Shown here: in pieces, positions 1-8,593 of the stretch
Numbering within the stretch: position 1 is the first letter of the stretch
How the letters are laid out: every line of letters begins with the position of its first letter
Origin: Candidatus Avedoeria danica
Lineage (GTDB): Bacteria > Chloroflexota > Anaerolineae > Epilineales > Epilineaceae
Assembly (NCBI GenBank): GCA_016703025.1
Contig: JADJCV010000005.1
Location: 248,001 to 312,000 of the forward strand
Length of the DNA stretch: 64,000 nucleotides
Direction: 5' to 3'
Position numbers and translations under genes: made by a program
Notes under the pieces: generated by a model
The model's input: only the letters and a program-made list of their open reading frames with translations
Told to the model about the DNA's origin: nothing
Database searches by the model: none

Positions 1-357
1 GGCGCGCATGCGTCGTACTCGCCGGTACTGCAGGCCTGCAAGACGTACACGGTGCGCCTGAACTACGACATGCGGCCCAACGGCATGCCCGTCGAGGAGG
101 CCATCGGCTTCCAGGTCTGGAACAACGGCGGCGACGCGCTGCTGACGGACAGCCCGTACGGCGAGCGGGTCTGGGAGGGGTCGTCGCAGCAGTATTACCT
201 GCAGAGCGTCCGCCGGGCCGACAACGCCTGGATCGAAGAGGTGACGTTCCACGTCCCGTGCGGTGAGACGAACCCGAACTATTCCATCCAGGTGTTCAAC
301 TATGCCGCGGAAAGCACGCTGCACTTCACGCTGAGCCTGCCGACGGACATGCAGTAG
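1..357 (+). CDS. C-terminal part of a secreted or surface protein (5' truncated)
   Basis: The frame is open from the first base, so the true start lies upstream of the window; the GTG at 52 is probably internal. The visible 118 residues are rich in Asn, Tyr and beta-strand-like alternation and contain two cysteines about 70 residues apart (near CKTYTV and VPCGET), which would suit an extracellular beta-sandwich with a disulfide. It ends at TAG 355-357 and is followed by a strong hairpin. I do not recognise the family; function unknown. Confidence 0.6.
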   Translation, partial: GAHASYSPVLQACKTYTVRLNYDMRPNGMPVEEAIGFQVWNNGGDALLTDSPYGERVWEGSSQQYYLQSVRRADNAWIEEVTFHVPCGETNPNYSIQVFNYAAESTLHFTLSLPTDMQ

Positions 358-392
358 ACCCCGAACACGGTCCGAAGCAGTCGCGACAACTG

Positions 393-426
393 GCACGCCG
401 GCCGACGGACGCGTCGGCCGGCGTGC
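393..426. terminator. Bidirectional hairpin terminator
   Basis: A perfect 14-bp stem (393-406 with 413-426) closes a 6-nt loop. It lies between the convergent ends of the first gene (stop at 357) and the ankyrin gene (stop at 455). No long T-tract follows on either side. Confidence 0.7.
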
Positions 427-454
427 ATCTCTCCGCAATCTGCGCGATGCGCGA

Positions 455-1018
455 TCACGTTCCCAACAGCGCGACCACCTCGTCGTGCCCACCCGCCTCC
501 GCCACCTCGCGCGCCGTCTTCCCCTGGAAGTCCTGCCACGCCAAGTCGGGCGTGTCGTTGGCCATCAGGTAGCGGACGATCGGCGCGTTCCCGCCGCGTG
601 CCGCATTGTGCAGCGCGAACGAGACACCCTCGCGCGCGCCGCGTCCGTGGAGGAGGGCGACGACGTCGGCGTCTCCCGACAGGGCGGCATGGGCCAGGAG
701 GGGGATGGCGTGCGCGCCGCGCTCGGCGATGCGCGCCCGGTCATCGGCCAGCAGCCGCTCGATGTCCGTCGTCCGCCCGAGCATTGCCGCGGTGCATATG
801 GACAGCGGCGCGCCGGCCTCGACCAGGAACTCGGCGATCGCTGCGTTGCCGACGTGGGCGGCGGCCATGACGGCGGTCTCGACATCGCCCGGCCGCCACT
901 CGTGGCCCATGTCGAGCAGCTCAGGGTGCTCGACGAGCATGGAACGGACCGCGTTCAGATCGCTGTGGCCGGCGATGACGAACGCGCGAACGAGGTCGGG
1001 CGATATGGGTTCGGGCAT
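455..1018 (-). CDS. Ankyrin-repeat protein
   Basis: A 187-residue protein built of about four to five ankyrin-like helical repeats, recognisable from patterns such as TAVMAAAHVGNAAIAEFLVE, ALHNAARGGNAPIVRYLMAN and GKTAREVAEAGGHDEVVALL. Ankyrin repeats mediate protein-protein contacts; no catalytic domain, signal peptide or membrane segment is seen, so it is probably cytosolic. The frame extends to 1099, but the ATG at 1016-1018 is preceded by a GAGGAG ribosome site about 8 nt upstream, so I start there. It is divergent from the tam-like gene. Partner unknown. Confidence 0.8.
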   Translation of the reverse strand: MPEPISPDLVRAFVIAGHSDLNAVRSMLVEHPELLDMGHEWRPGDVETAVMAAAHVGNAAIAEFLVEAGAPLSICTAAMLGRTTDIERLLADDRARIAERGAHAIPLLAHAALSGDADVVALLHGRGAREGVSFALHNAARGGNAPIVRYLMANDTPDLAWQDFQGKTAREVAEAGGHDEVVALLGT

Positions 1019-1111
1019 CGAAACGCTCCTCGGCAGCTCGGCGGGCATGTCGGATCGACTTCGACGATACTCTACGTCGATGCCGCGAAGATCACCCAAC
1101 GGAGTCAGCCG

Positions 1112-1933
1112 ATGTCCGGTTCACCCGACCGCAGCCGGATGGCCGGCACGCGCTGGGATCCGACGCAGTACATGCGCTTCGGAGACGAGCGGACGCGCCC
1201 GGCGGTCGAACTGCTGGCGCGCATCCGCCACCCGAACCCCCGCGTCGTCGTCGACCTCGGTTGCGGCGCGGGCAACATCACGCGGCTGCTCGCCGAGCGC
1301 TGGCCGGCGGCCGAGATCGTCGGCGTCGACCATTCGCCGCAGATGCTGGCTGCGGCCGCGGCCGAGCCATCTCCCATCCGGTGGGTCGAGGCGGATGCGT
1401 ACGACTGGCGGCCGGAAGCCCCGGTCGACGTGCTCTTCAGCAATGCCACGCTGCAGTGGCTGACGGGTCACGATGTCCTCGTGCCGCGGCTGATGGGCTT
1501 CGTGGCGCCGGGCGGCTGGCTGGCGATCCAGATGCCGCTGAACTGGGCGGCCCCGTCGCATCGGCTCATGCGCGAGACGCTGGCCGACGGCGGTCCGGGC
1601 GGCGGTCCGCTCGGTGCGCCGGAGCTGCGGGCGTCGCTCGACGTGCCGTGGGTGGCCGAGCCGGAGCGGTACTTCGACATCCTGGCCCCCGTCGCCACCG
1701 ACATCGACATCTGGGAAACGACCTACCTCCACGTGCTCGAGGGAGAGGACCCGGTCGTCGAGTGGGTGAAGGGTACTGGGCTCAGGCCGGTCCTGAGCGG
1801 CCTTCGCGACGACGAGCGGGCGACGTTCTTGGGCGCGTACGCGCGGCGTTTGCGCGAGGCCTATCCTCGGCGGGGGGATGGGTTTACGGTGTTTCCATTC
1901 CGGCGGTTGTTCATCGTGGCCCGTTCCGTGTAG
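1112..1933 (+). CDS. tam: Trans-aconitate 2-methyltransferase-like SAM methyltransferase
   Basis: A 273-residue class I SAM-dependent methyltransferase. Motif I is VVDLGCGAGNITRLL (about residues 48-62), followed by the acidic IVGVDHSPQML; post-motif FSNATLQWL and GGWLAIQMP are typical of the Tam family, which methyl-esterifies trans-aconitate, a spontaneous isomer of the TCA intermediate cis-aconitate. The opening RWDPTQYMRFGDERTRPA also fits Tam. The start ATG at 1112 follows a GGAG at 1101. The stop codon lies in a GTAGGGGC palindrome shared with the convergent neighbour. The exact substrate is inferred from family resemblance. Confidence 0.85.
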   Translation: MSGSPDRSRMAGTRWDPTQYMRFGDERTRPAVELLARIRHPNPRVVVDLGCGAGNITRLLAERWPAAEIVGVDHSPQMLAAAAAEPSPIRWVEADAYDWRPEAPVDVLFSNATLQWLTGHDVLVPRLMGFVAPGGWLAIQMPLNWAAPSHRLMRETLADGGPGGGPLGAPELRASLDVPWVAEPERYFDILAPVATDIDIWETTYLHVLEGEDPVVEWVKGTGLRPVLSGLRDDERATFLGAYARRLREAYPRRGDGFTVFPFRRLFIVARSV

Positions 1934-1946
1934 GGGCAGCCCCTAC
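1930..1946. repeat. Short GTAGGGGC palindrome (extragenic repeat family)
   Basis: GTAGGGGC and its complement GCCCCTAC face each other across one base. The TAG stop codons of both convergent genes (1931-1933 plus, 1943-1945 minus) are inside the palindrome. It may act as a bidirectional transcription end. Related copies occur near 24221, 28840 and 61030. Confidence 0.65.
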
Positions 1947-2962
1947 ATGGGGGATTCGGCGGCTTGACGCCACACGGCCATCGCCGTCCGCGTCGCCGTG
2001 AGCCGCGACTGCCAGGCCGCCCCGTACACACGCCAACACGGATGCTCCGACGCCCACCGTCCGTACGCTGCCGACGCGGTCGCCCAGCGCACGTCGAGCG
2101 TATCGAGCAGCCGTGCGACGGCATCGTGGCGGCCCGCGGCCTCGAACAGGCCGCGCAGCATCCACCGCCGGTCGCCCAGCCCGACGGGCAGGTCGAGTGC
2201 GGCGGCGCACCGCGCGATGTCGGTTCGGCTGAGGAAGAGCCCGGCGTCCCGCGGGTAGAGGAGCGCGTCGAGGATGTCCCGCAAGCGTGCATCGCCGGTG
2301 GTCGGGCTCGGGTCGTCGAGTGGAGCCCCACCGACATCATCATCCGATGGCCATGACGGCACGCCGTCGCCGGTCTCGTTGGCGCGGTATCGCGGTCGCG
2401 GCGGCAACGCCGGCACGATGTCGTTCGCTGTGGACGAGAGGGCCGTCGGCGGCAACTGATCGCCACGGGCCAGCACGACGTCAACCGTCGCCCGCGCCGC
2501 GGCGGCATAGAGCGGGTGGACGTCGGCGTGGGCGATGGCGTCGGCGAAGAGGGGCAGCCAGACGAGAAGGTGGTCGGTGAGGACCGCCGTGCCGCGATCG
2601 CCAAGGCCGGAGAGGGCCAGGAGTTGCACCCCCAGATGGTCATCGGCCGGCACCCGCAGACCCGACGGCGGCGACCAGCCGGCACGGGCGAGCGTCGCCC
2701 GCCAGCGGGCGGTCGACGGCGCGTCGAGCATCGCCGTCGGGTCGACGAAGACGCTCTCGTGCGGCGCTACGTGGCGGCTGACGAGGTCGAGCCATGCGAC
2801 GGCGAGGTCGAGGCGCACGACGTCGTCGCCGTCGCCGCACGAAGGGACGTGCTCGGCCAGGCCCGGCGTGCGGCGGAGGGCGGCGATGAGGTCGGCGTCG
2901 GGCTCGGCGAGCCAGAGGCGGGCGAGGAGGTCGAGGTCCGTTTCGGAGACGCGCGTGCTCAA
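1943..2962 (-). CDS. TorD-family molybdoenzyme assembly chaperone
   Basis: A 339-residue all-helical protein. The segment around VSRHVAPHESVFVDPTAML and PADDHLGVQLLALSGLGDRG matches the TorD/DmsD/NarJ chaperone layout, in which such proteins bind the apo-molybdoenzyme and help cofactor insertion. A second helical part (about residues 225-339) follows a low-complexity hinge; the protein is longer than a standard TorD (about 200 residues). Its place downstream of a cytochrome c and a DMSO-reductase-family catalytic subunit on the same strand supports the role. The open frame begins with TTG at 2962 without a clear ribosome site, so the start is uncertain. Confidence 0.75.
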   Translation of the reverse strand: MSTRVSETDLDLLARLWLAEPDADLIAALRRTPGLAEHVPSCGDGDDVVRLDLAVAWLDLVSRHVAPHESVFVDPTAMLDAPSTARWRATLARAGWSPPSGLRVPADDHLGVQLLALSGLGDRGTAVLTDHLLVWLPLFADAIAHADVHPLYAAAARATVDVVLARGDQLPPTALSSTANDIVPALPPRPRYRANETGDGVPSWPSDDDVGGAPLDDPSPTTGDARLRDILDALLYPRDAGLFLSRTDIARCAAALDLPVGLGDRRWMLRGLFEAAGRHDAVARLLDTLDVRWATASAAYGRWASEHPCWRVYGAAWQSRLTATRTAMAVWRQAAESPM

Positions 2963-3016
2963 CGGCGGGGTTGAATTCGCTCGATCGGAACGTCCGTGCT
3001 CTCCGATGCCGGGACG

Positions 3017-3982
3017 TCAGTCCTCATCCGGTGTCGGCAGGCTGGCGATATACGCCTGGATTGCATCGAGCTCGTCGTCGCTCAGTGCGGCCGAGTAGTC
3101 CTCCCACGGCATCTCGTCGGGGTCGATCTCGTTGTCGGTCGGGTCGACGCCGGTGCGGATCGTGTCGCGCCACTCCTTGGCCGTCCACTCCTCGGCATAG
3201 ACCGTCAGGTCGGGCCCGCTTGGGCCGTTGCCGCCGTCCCGGCCTTGCAGGTCCTCGCCGTGGCATTCGGCGCAGGCCATGATCGTCGTCAGGTACTTGC
3301 CCCACTTCTTCGGCGAGTCGGTGTCCGGCGGATCGATCTCGTCCTCGATCGGCTCCTGGACCGCCAGCGGGAACATCCCGGCGCCGATGAGCAGCGTGCC
3401 CATCGGCCCGATGACGCGCTCGGGCACGTCCTCGTCGATCTCGGGCTCGGTGCGGAGGTAGGCGATGATCGCAGCCGTATCCTCATCGCTCATGCTGTGG
3501 AAGAAGGCCGACGGCATGATGATCAGCGGCCGGCCGTCGATGCCGACACCCTCGCGGATCGCGCGCGCGATCCGGCCGTCCGAGCGATCGGCGAGCGGAC
3601 CGCCGGGCGTGAGGTTCGGCGGGTAGAGATCGCCGAGGCCCTCGAGGAAGTTGTCCTCGCCCCCGTCCAGCGGGGGATCCCCGGTGCTGGAGTGGCAGCC
3701 CGCACACGCCTCGGCCAGGAGCGCGCCGCGCGCGATCGCCTCGGCCGAGGCCTCGACCTCGATGTCGGAGATCGGATGGTCATCCTGACTGCGCAGCCGA
3801 TAGAGCCCCGCCATCAGGACGACCGCCGCCAACGCCGCCGCGACGGCCACGAGCCAGCCGACGATTGCGCCGATCCACCGCCCCCACGGGTTCTCGACCT
3901 TCCACGCCCGCCGCGCAGCCCAGAAGGCGACGCCGGCCAGCGCCGCCGCAGCCACCACCAGCCATACCACGCTCATGTTCAT
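3017..3982 (-). CDS. Membrane-anchored diheme cytochrome c
   Basis: A 321-residue protein with two N-terminal hydrophobic segments (about residues 4-22 and 36-60), then two cytochrome c domains. Heme-attachment motifs are CAGCH at about 93-97 and CAECH at about 237-241; methionines near PLIIMPSAFF and DEMPWEDY are candidate sixth ligands. The domains would face the outside of the membrane. The ATG at 3982 follows GAGGAG and lies 17 nt after the molybdoenzyme stop, so the two are probably co-transcribed; this cytochrome is the likely electron partner. Linker regions are strongly acidic. Confidence 0.88.
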   Translation of the reverse strand: MNMSVVWLVVAAAALAGVAFWAARRAWKVENPWGRWIGAIVGWLVAVAAALAAVVLMAGLYRLRSQDDHPISDIEVEASAEAIARGALLAEACAGCHSSTGDPPLDGGEDNFLEGLGDLYPPNLTPGGPLADRSDGRIARAIREGVGIDGRPLIIMPSAFFHSMSDEDTAAIIAYLRTEPEIDEDVPERVIGPMGTLLIGAGMFPLAVQEPIEDEIDPPDTDSPKKWGKYLTTIMACAECHGEDLQGRDGGNGPSGPDLTVYAEEWTAKEWRDTIRTGVDPTDNEIDPDEMPWEDYSAALSDDELDAIQAYIASLPTPDED

Positions 3983-3999
3983 CCTGCGCCTGCTCCTCG

Positions 4000-6954
4000 C
4001 TACGCGTTCGGATCCTCGCGCTTCGACAACCGGTACGCATCGCGCTGCGGTCGGTACGCCCGCAGCAACCAGTACGGCCGCCGCGTCCCGTCGGGCGAAA
4101 CGTCGTCCGCGCCGCGGGTCATGGCGAGCCACTCGCGGTAGACCGCCATCGACCGCGCCGTGTCCACATGGACGTCGCCGAGTCGATCGTCGGGCCGGGC
4201 CGGCCCGATCGTCACCTTCTGGTGCCAGCAATGCATGCCGGTCACCGGGTCCGGGTGGACCGGGAACGTCAGGTTCTGGTGGACGCCGACGTCCTTCCAC
4301 CACACGCGCGACGAATCCGGATCGGCGCTCTCGAACGGGCCGGCGCCCTTGATCCGCCGCATCGACCATGCTTGCCCGTCGCCGTCGGTCGACGAGGATG
4401 ACGACGCTGCCGACTCCGACGGGCCGTCGACGACCGGCACGCCCCCCCGCGTGAAGTCGACGAGCGCCGTGCTGAAGTGCCCGCCGCCGTCCTCCGTCAG
4501 CCGCCACCGCCCGAGGTGGTGCGAGCACGCGGCGACGCCGGGGCGGATGCCTTCGGTCACCCAGAGGCGGTCGATGAAGTGGCCGATCTCGGTCGTGATC
4601 CGCACGAGGTCGCCGGTCTGCAAGCCCAGCCGTGCGGCGTCGCTCGGGTGCAGCCAGAGCGGGTTGTTGTGGCTGATCTCATAGAGCCACTTGCTGTTGC
4701 CGGTGCGCGTATGGATGAGCGTCGGCAGCCGGAACGTGCTGATGAGGACGACCTCGCCCTTGGCGCGGTCGACGCGGCTGGGATGGACGTGGCTGGGCGT
4801 GTAGCCCGGAAGCGCCCACTCCGGCCAGCCCCATTCGGCCAAGGTGGGCGAGAAGAACTCGAGGCGGCGGGAAGGGGTATCGAAGCCGCGACGGACGGTG
4901 GCGGACGCATCCATCACCCGCCCCACGATTCGCATCCCGTCCGCGCCCGCCGGAAACGCCGGGTGCGGCGTGATGTTCGCGCCGTGCGCCGCCGGTGCGG
5001 GCGACCAGACGACGCCGTCGGCATCCACGCGGGCACCGGCGAGGAGGTCGGCGGCCACCGGCTGGTCGTACGGGGCGCCGGGGCCGCGGCGGAGCTCGAA
5101 GGCGCCGTACTTGCGCATGTAGGCGAGCGGGGTGAGGCTTTCGGCGGCGGCGGCCTCCGGCAGGCCGGGGACGTTGTTTTCGAACAGCCAGCCGTAGTAG
5201 TCGTCGACGGTCATCCGCTCGCCCGGCCGGTGCGGCGACTCGAAGTGCTTCCGGATGCCGAGCGAGCCGTCCGGGTCGATCTGCCAGGACAAGGCGATGA
5301 AGAACTCCGTCTCCTCCCAGACCTCGCCCGGGTTCGCCTGCCATGTGAACTCGACCGGCCGCCCCATCTTCTCGAGCGCGACACGGCGCACGGGCTGGCG
5401 GAACGCGATCCAGCAGCCGGCGTGCGTCTCCTGGCTCATCACGTCGTGGCGCTCGCTGGAGTGGCCCATCGGCAGGACGTAGTCGGCGAAGTGGGCGGTT
5501 TCGCTCCACGTCGGGGTGAGGCAGACGTGGAGGCCGACCTTGGACTCGTCGGTCAGCGCCTCGATCCACGTCGCACCGTCCGGGTTCGTCCAGACCGGGT
5601 TGTAGACGCGGGTGAAGTACGTATCGAGCTTGGCCCGTCCTTCCTTCAGGAAGTGGGGCAGCAGGAACGACAACTCGAAGAACGTCAACGGGTACTCCCG
5701 CGGCCACGACAGCTCGTTCCAGCGCGGCGGGTTGGGCGCCAGCTGCGGCGGCCGCGGCACCCACTTGTCCCAGGCGTTCATCGACGTCCCGCCCGACGTG
5801 CCGACGGAGCCCGTCAGGACGTTCAGCAGGAACAAACACCGCGCCACCTGCCAGCCGCCGAGGTTGCCCGCCGTCGCGCTGCGCCACGTGTGCGCCGCCA
5901 GGCGCGAGCCCGCGTCGGCGACGATGTCGGCGACCTGCGCGATGAGCGCCGCGTCGACGCCGCTCTCCGCGGCCGCGAACTCGAACGTGTACGGCGCGTA
6001 CAGCTCAAGGAACCGCCGCTCGAACTGCTCGAACGTGCGCTCGTCCCCCGGATGATCATGCGCCAGCCAGGCCTCCCAGTTCACCCACGTGCGCACGAAG
6101 TCGCGGTCGTGCTTGCCCGTGGCGACGATGTGGCGGGCGATGGCGAGCAGGATCGCCGCCTCGCTGCCCGGCCACGGCGAGAGCCAGTGGTCGGCGCGGC
6201 TGGCGGTGTTGGACAGGCGCGTGTCCATGACGATCAGCTTGGCGCCGTTGAGCTTGCCCTCGATGATCCGCTGGGCGTGCGGGTTGAAGTAGTGGCCGGT
6301 TTCGAGATGGGCGCTGATCAGCAGGATGACGCGCGCGTTCGCGTGGTCCGGCGACGGCCGATCGAGCCCCGTCCAATACGCGTACCCGGCGCGCGCGGAC
6401 GCCGAGCAGACGTTCGTATGGCTGTTGTGCCCGTCGATCCCCCAGCCCCAGAGCACGTACTCCATCAACCCGTCGTGCCCCGGCCGCCCGACGTGGTACA
6501 TCACCTCGTCGTGCCGCTCCTCGACGAACGCCTTGCGGATCCGAGAGCCGATGTCGGCCAGCGCCTCGTCCCACGTCGTCCGCACCCACTTCCCCTCGCC
6601 GCGCTTCCCGGCGCGCTTCAGCGGGTAGAGGATCCGCTCGGGATCGTGCACCTGGTTGTGCGTCGCCGGCCCCTTGGCGCAGTTCCGGCCGCGGCTGCCG
6701 GGGTGCGCCGGGTTCCCCTCGAACTTCTGGACGTCGAGCGTCTCGCGGTCGACGTACGCCAGCAGGCCGCACGCGCTCTCGCAGTTGAAGCAGACCGTCG
6801 GGATGAGCATGTAGTTCCGCTGGACGCGGCGCGGCCAGGCGCGGGGGTCGTGCTCGGTCCAGTCGTCCCAGCGGTCGGTGGGGGGGTAGGGGCGGAGGGG
6901 CGGGGTGGGCGAGGCGACGCCGGCGGCGGTCGCCGGGTCGGATTGGGGCGGCAT
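4000..6954 (-). CDS. Molybdopterin oxidoreductase, DMSO reductase family catalytic subunit
   Basis: A 984-residue Mo/W-bis-PGD enzyme. The N-terminal [4Fe-4S] site is C55-x2-C58-x3-C62-x29-C92. Cys183 in NVCSASARAG is the likely Mo ligand, so this is a cysteine- and not a selenocysteine- or serine-type enzyme. The C-terminal molydop-binding domain is visible near WLHPSDAARLGLQTGDLVRI. No twin-arginine signal is seen; the N-terminus is a Pro-rich stretch, suggesting a cytoplasmic location unless exported with a partner. TorD and a diheme cytochrome c follow; the FeS-NrfD protein at 17.5-19.3 kb may complete the complex. The substrate cannot be told from sequence. Confidence 0.85.
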   Translation of the reverse strand: MPPQSDPATAAGVASPTPPLRPYPPTDRWDDWTEHDPRAWPRRVQRNYMLIPTVCFNCESACGLLAYVDRETLDVQKFEGNPAHPGSRGRNCAKGPATHNQVHDPERILYPLKRAGKRGEGKWVRTTWDEALADIGSRIRKAFVEERHDEVMYHVGRPGHDGLMEYVLWGWGIDGHNSHTNVCSASARAGYAYWTGLDRPSPDHANARVILLISAHLETGHYFNPHAQRIIEGKLNGAKLIVMDTRLSNTASRADHWLSPWPGSEAAILLAIARHIVATGKHDRDFVRTWVNWEAWLAHDHPGDERTFEQFERRFLELYAPYTFEFAAAESGVDAALIAQVADIVADAGSRLAAHTWRSATAGNLGGWQVARCLFLLNVLTGSVGTSGGTSMNAWDKWVPRPPQLAPNPPRWNELSWPREYPLTFFELSFLLPHFLKEGRAKLDTYFTRVYNPVWTNPDGATWIEALTDESKVGLHVCLTPTWSETAHFADYVLPMGHSSERHDVMSQETHAGCWIAFRQPVRRVALEKMGRPVEFTWQANPGEVWEETEFFIALSWQIDPDGSLGIRKHFESPHRPGERMTVDDYYGWLFENNVPGLPEAAAAESLTPLAYMRKYGAFELRRGPGAPYDQPVAADLLAGARVDADGVVWSPAPAAHGANITPHPAFPAGADGMRIVGRVMDASATVRRGFDTPSRRLEFFSPTLAEWGWPEWALPGYTPSHVHPSRVDRAKGEVVLISTFRLPTLIHTRTGNSKWLYEISHNNPLWLHPSDAARLGLQTGDLVRITTEIGHFIDRLWVTEGIRPGVAACSHHLGRWRLTEDGGGHFSTALVDFTRGGVPVVDGPSESAASSSSSTDGDGQAWSMRRIKGAGPFESADPDSSRVWWKDVGVHQNLTFPVHPDPVTGMHCWHQKVTIGPARPDDRLGDVHVDTARSMAVYREWLAMTRGADDVSPDGTRRPYWLLRAYRPQRDAYRLSKREDPNA

Positions 6955-7036
6955 CGCGAGTCCTTATGGGCGGCGCGGCGGGATGGGATCAGGACGGGAC
7001 GGATGAGAGGATGATGCGCGGGTTTGGCTCGATGCG

Positions 7037-7441
7037 CTAGGGAGGGCTCCAAGGGTCCTTGAGATAGAGGAGCAAGTACCCGATCCAGCCCAGGGCAGTC
7101 CAGACTGCTTGGCACGTCACCGCTTGACCACGTGTATACCTGGTGCTTGGGCGCGCGATGAAGTAGACAGGCAGGAGCGTGATCGGGACGGAACATCCGA
7201 CCATGAGCCAGAAGAATGAGCCCGCCGCAGCATGCCCAGCACCGAGTGCGAGCGCCGCCAGAAGCATGCCGGGGCCAGCCAACAAGACCCACCAGATGAC
7301 GATCGCGGCCGGAGCCAACAACGGCACTTGCATGAGCTTCGCCACGCCGAAGAATGCGGCGAGGGCGCCGTAGCTGGCGATGACGCTGACGGCGTAGATC
7401 AGCGCGGCGCGGCGGTGGGGAAGAGGAGAGCCGACGGTCAT
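7037..7441 (-). CDS. Four-helix membrane protein of unknown function
   Basis: A 134-residue hydrophobic protein with about four transmembrane helices (near residues 12-36, 40-65, 72-96 and 108-127) and a short basic loop before the last helix (ARPSTRYTRGQ). No family is recognised. It starts with ATG at 7441 and is divergent from the small gene at 7497, sharing a 55-bp intergenic stretch. It is probably a monocistronic gene. Confidence 0.6.
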   Translation of the reverse strand: MTVGSPLPHRRAALIYAVSVIASYGALAAFFGVAKLMQVPLLAPAAIVIWWVLLAGPGMLLAALALGAGHAAAGSFFWLMVGCSVPITLLPVYFIARPSTRYTRGQAVTCQAVWTALGWIGYLLLYLKDPWSPP

Positions 7442-7482
7442 CGCGCCAGTCTATGCCGGCGGCGCGGAGCGCGCCAGCCAGC

Positions 7483-7488
7483 TATAAT
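7483..7488 (+). promoter_or_regulatory. -10 box of a probable leaderless promoter
   Basis: A perfect TATAAT lies 8 nt before the ATG at 7497, with no ribosome site between. Transcription would start at or next to the start codon. No convincing -35 box is seen. Confidence 0.55.
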
Positions 7489-7496
7489 TCGCGGGC

Positions 7497-7733
7497 ATGG
7501 ACTTTCAGATCGTCGGCGACATCGTAGACGTAGAAGTCATCGCTTCCGGTCGGTCGATCAGGGAGCTCCGGCGCTTGGCACGGTCGCACGGAGTCGGCCG
7601 CTGGCGTAAGATGAAGGGCAGCGCGACGGTCCGCCTCCGTGACGGCACCTATCGCTTGGCGGAAGTTCACTGGTACGAGGCTGCCGGGATCGGCCAGCGA
7701 GAGCACAAGCTCAAGCTGCCGTTTCTGGACTAG
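7497..7733 (+). CDS. Small conserved protein of unknown function (first of a two-gene cassette)
   Basis: A 78-residue basic protein starting MDFQIVGDIVDVEVIASG, with RWRKMKGSATVRLRDG and ending AEVHWYEAAGIGQREHKL. I know this pattern from unnamed small proteins of Cyanobacteria and Chloroflexi; no function is established to my knowledge. It has no ribosome site and its -10 box is 8 nt upstream, so the message may be leaderless. The next gene begins 12 nt downstream. Confidence 0.75.
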   Translation: MDFQIVGDIVDVEVIASGRSIRELRRLARSHGVGRWRKMKGSATVRLRDGTYRLAEVHWYEAAGIGQREHKLKLPFLD

Positions 7734-7745
7734 AGGAAGCGACTG

Positions 7746-7976
7746 ATGGTCGAACACGAAACACAATCATTCGCCGTGTGCATCAACAGCTCCGGTTACC
7801 CGGCTTCGCTCGAGGTCGGAAAGATCTACCGCGTCATCGCGGATGCAAGTGCGGCGGCGGCGGGCCTGATGCGGGTCGTCGACGAGAGCGGGGAGGACTA
7901 CGCCTTTGCGGCCGACCGCTTCTATCCGATCGTCCTGCCGGCCGAGTTGGAGCGGGCGCTGATCTCGGCGGCTTGA
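7746..7976 (+). CDS. Small conserved protein of unknown function (second of the cassette)
   Basis: A 76-residue acidic protein with the pattern FAVCINSSGYPASLEVGK, IYRVIADASA and MRVVDESGEDYAFAADRF, a small beta-rich fold found as a stand-alone conserved hypothetical in many bacteria. GAGGAAG precedes the ATG at 7746. The spacing of 12 nt to the basic upstream partner suggests one transcript; the basic/acidic pairing could suggest a complex, but no toxin signature is visible. Confidence 0.75.
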   Translation: MVEHETQSFAVCINSSGYPASLEVGKIYRVIADASAAAAGLMRVVDESGEDYAFAADRFYPIVLPAELERALISAA

Positions 7977-8057
7977 TCGGTGCATTGCGGTGCCTCATCG
8001 AGATCGCGAGGCGTCGCGTGCCGATAGCTACCTGATATGTCGTTTCAAAGCCCGGCC

Positions 8058-8555
8058 TCACGATGCGATCAGGACGAGCGCCCCCGTGGCGACACCGTGG
8101 CTCCAGCCGTCCACGTCCGGCGGGGCCACGCCCAGTGCAGTGAGCATGCTCTTGATCTGCTCGCGGTGCTCCGTCGCGTGGTTGATGACCTGCACCATGA
8201 CGACCCACGGCTCCACGAGATGGCCGTCCCGCGTCCGGATGCGCTCGGGCCAGTCCGCGTTCCGCTCGTCGCGCGCCAGGGCCACGAGGCCACCGCCGGA
8301 GTGCGCCAATGACGCCGACAGCGCGTCGAACGGCAGCGGGTCGACGGGCCGCGCCTCGACGGGAAGGGTGAGCAGCGCATGGTAGCCCCGCTGGGCAAAC
8401 ACGAGATGGGTCAACGTCTCGCGGATGCTCCCCTTCGTGGCGGTCTGCGGCTCGGCGTCGAGCTGCGCGTCCGTCAGCGCGGCGCAGGCCTCGACGATCC
8501 GGCGGTTGGCCCAGTTGTTGTGCTCGAACAGCTGCACGAGAACGTGCTCGCCCAT
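8058..8555 (-). CDS. DinB-family protein
   Basis: A 165-residue four-helix-bundle protein of the DinB/YfiT-like superfamily. The metal-binding histidine pattern is present: His in RETLTHLVFAQRGYH and the pair in VINHATEHREQI near residue 130. Family members are metal-dependent thiol transferases or of unknown activity. The ATG at 8555 has an AGGAG about 8 nt upstream. An independent gene is likely, as the neighbour on the same strand starts beyond 38 nt with its own ribosome site. Confidence 0.85.
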   Translation of the reverse strand: MGEHVLVQLFEHNNWANRRIVEACAALTDAQLDAEPQTATKGSIRETLTHLVFAQRGYHALLTLPVEARPVDPLPFDALSASLAHSGGGLVALARDERNADWPERIRTRDGHLVEPWVVMVQVINHATEHREQIKSMLTALGVAPPDVDGWSHGVATGALVLIAS

Positions 8556-8593
8556 CGTGGTGCTCCTGGTTGCGACTCGGTTTCGTCAGCGGC

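Noticed and set aside
4000..6954. Selenocysteine at the molybdenum site of the oxidoreductase
   Set aside because: The frame is uninterrupted and the expected ligand position is Cys183.
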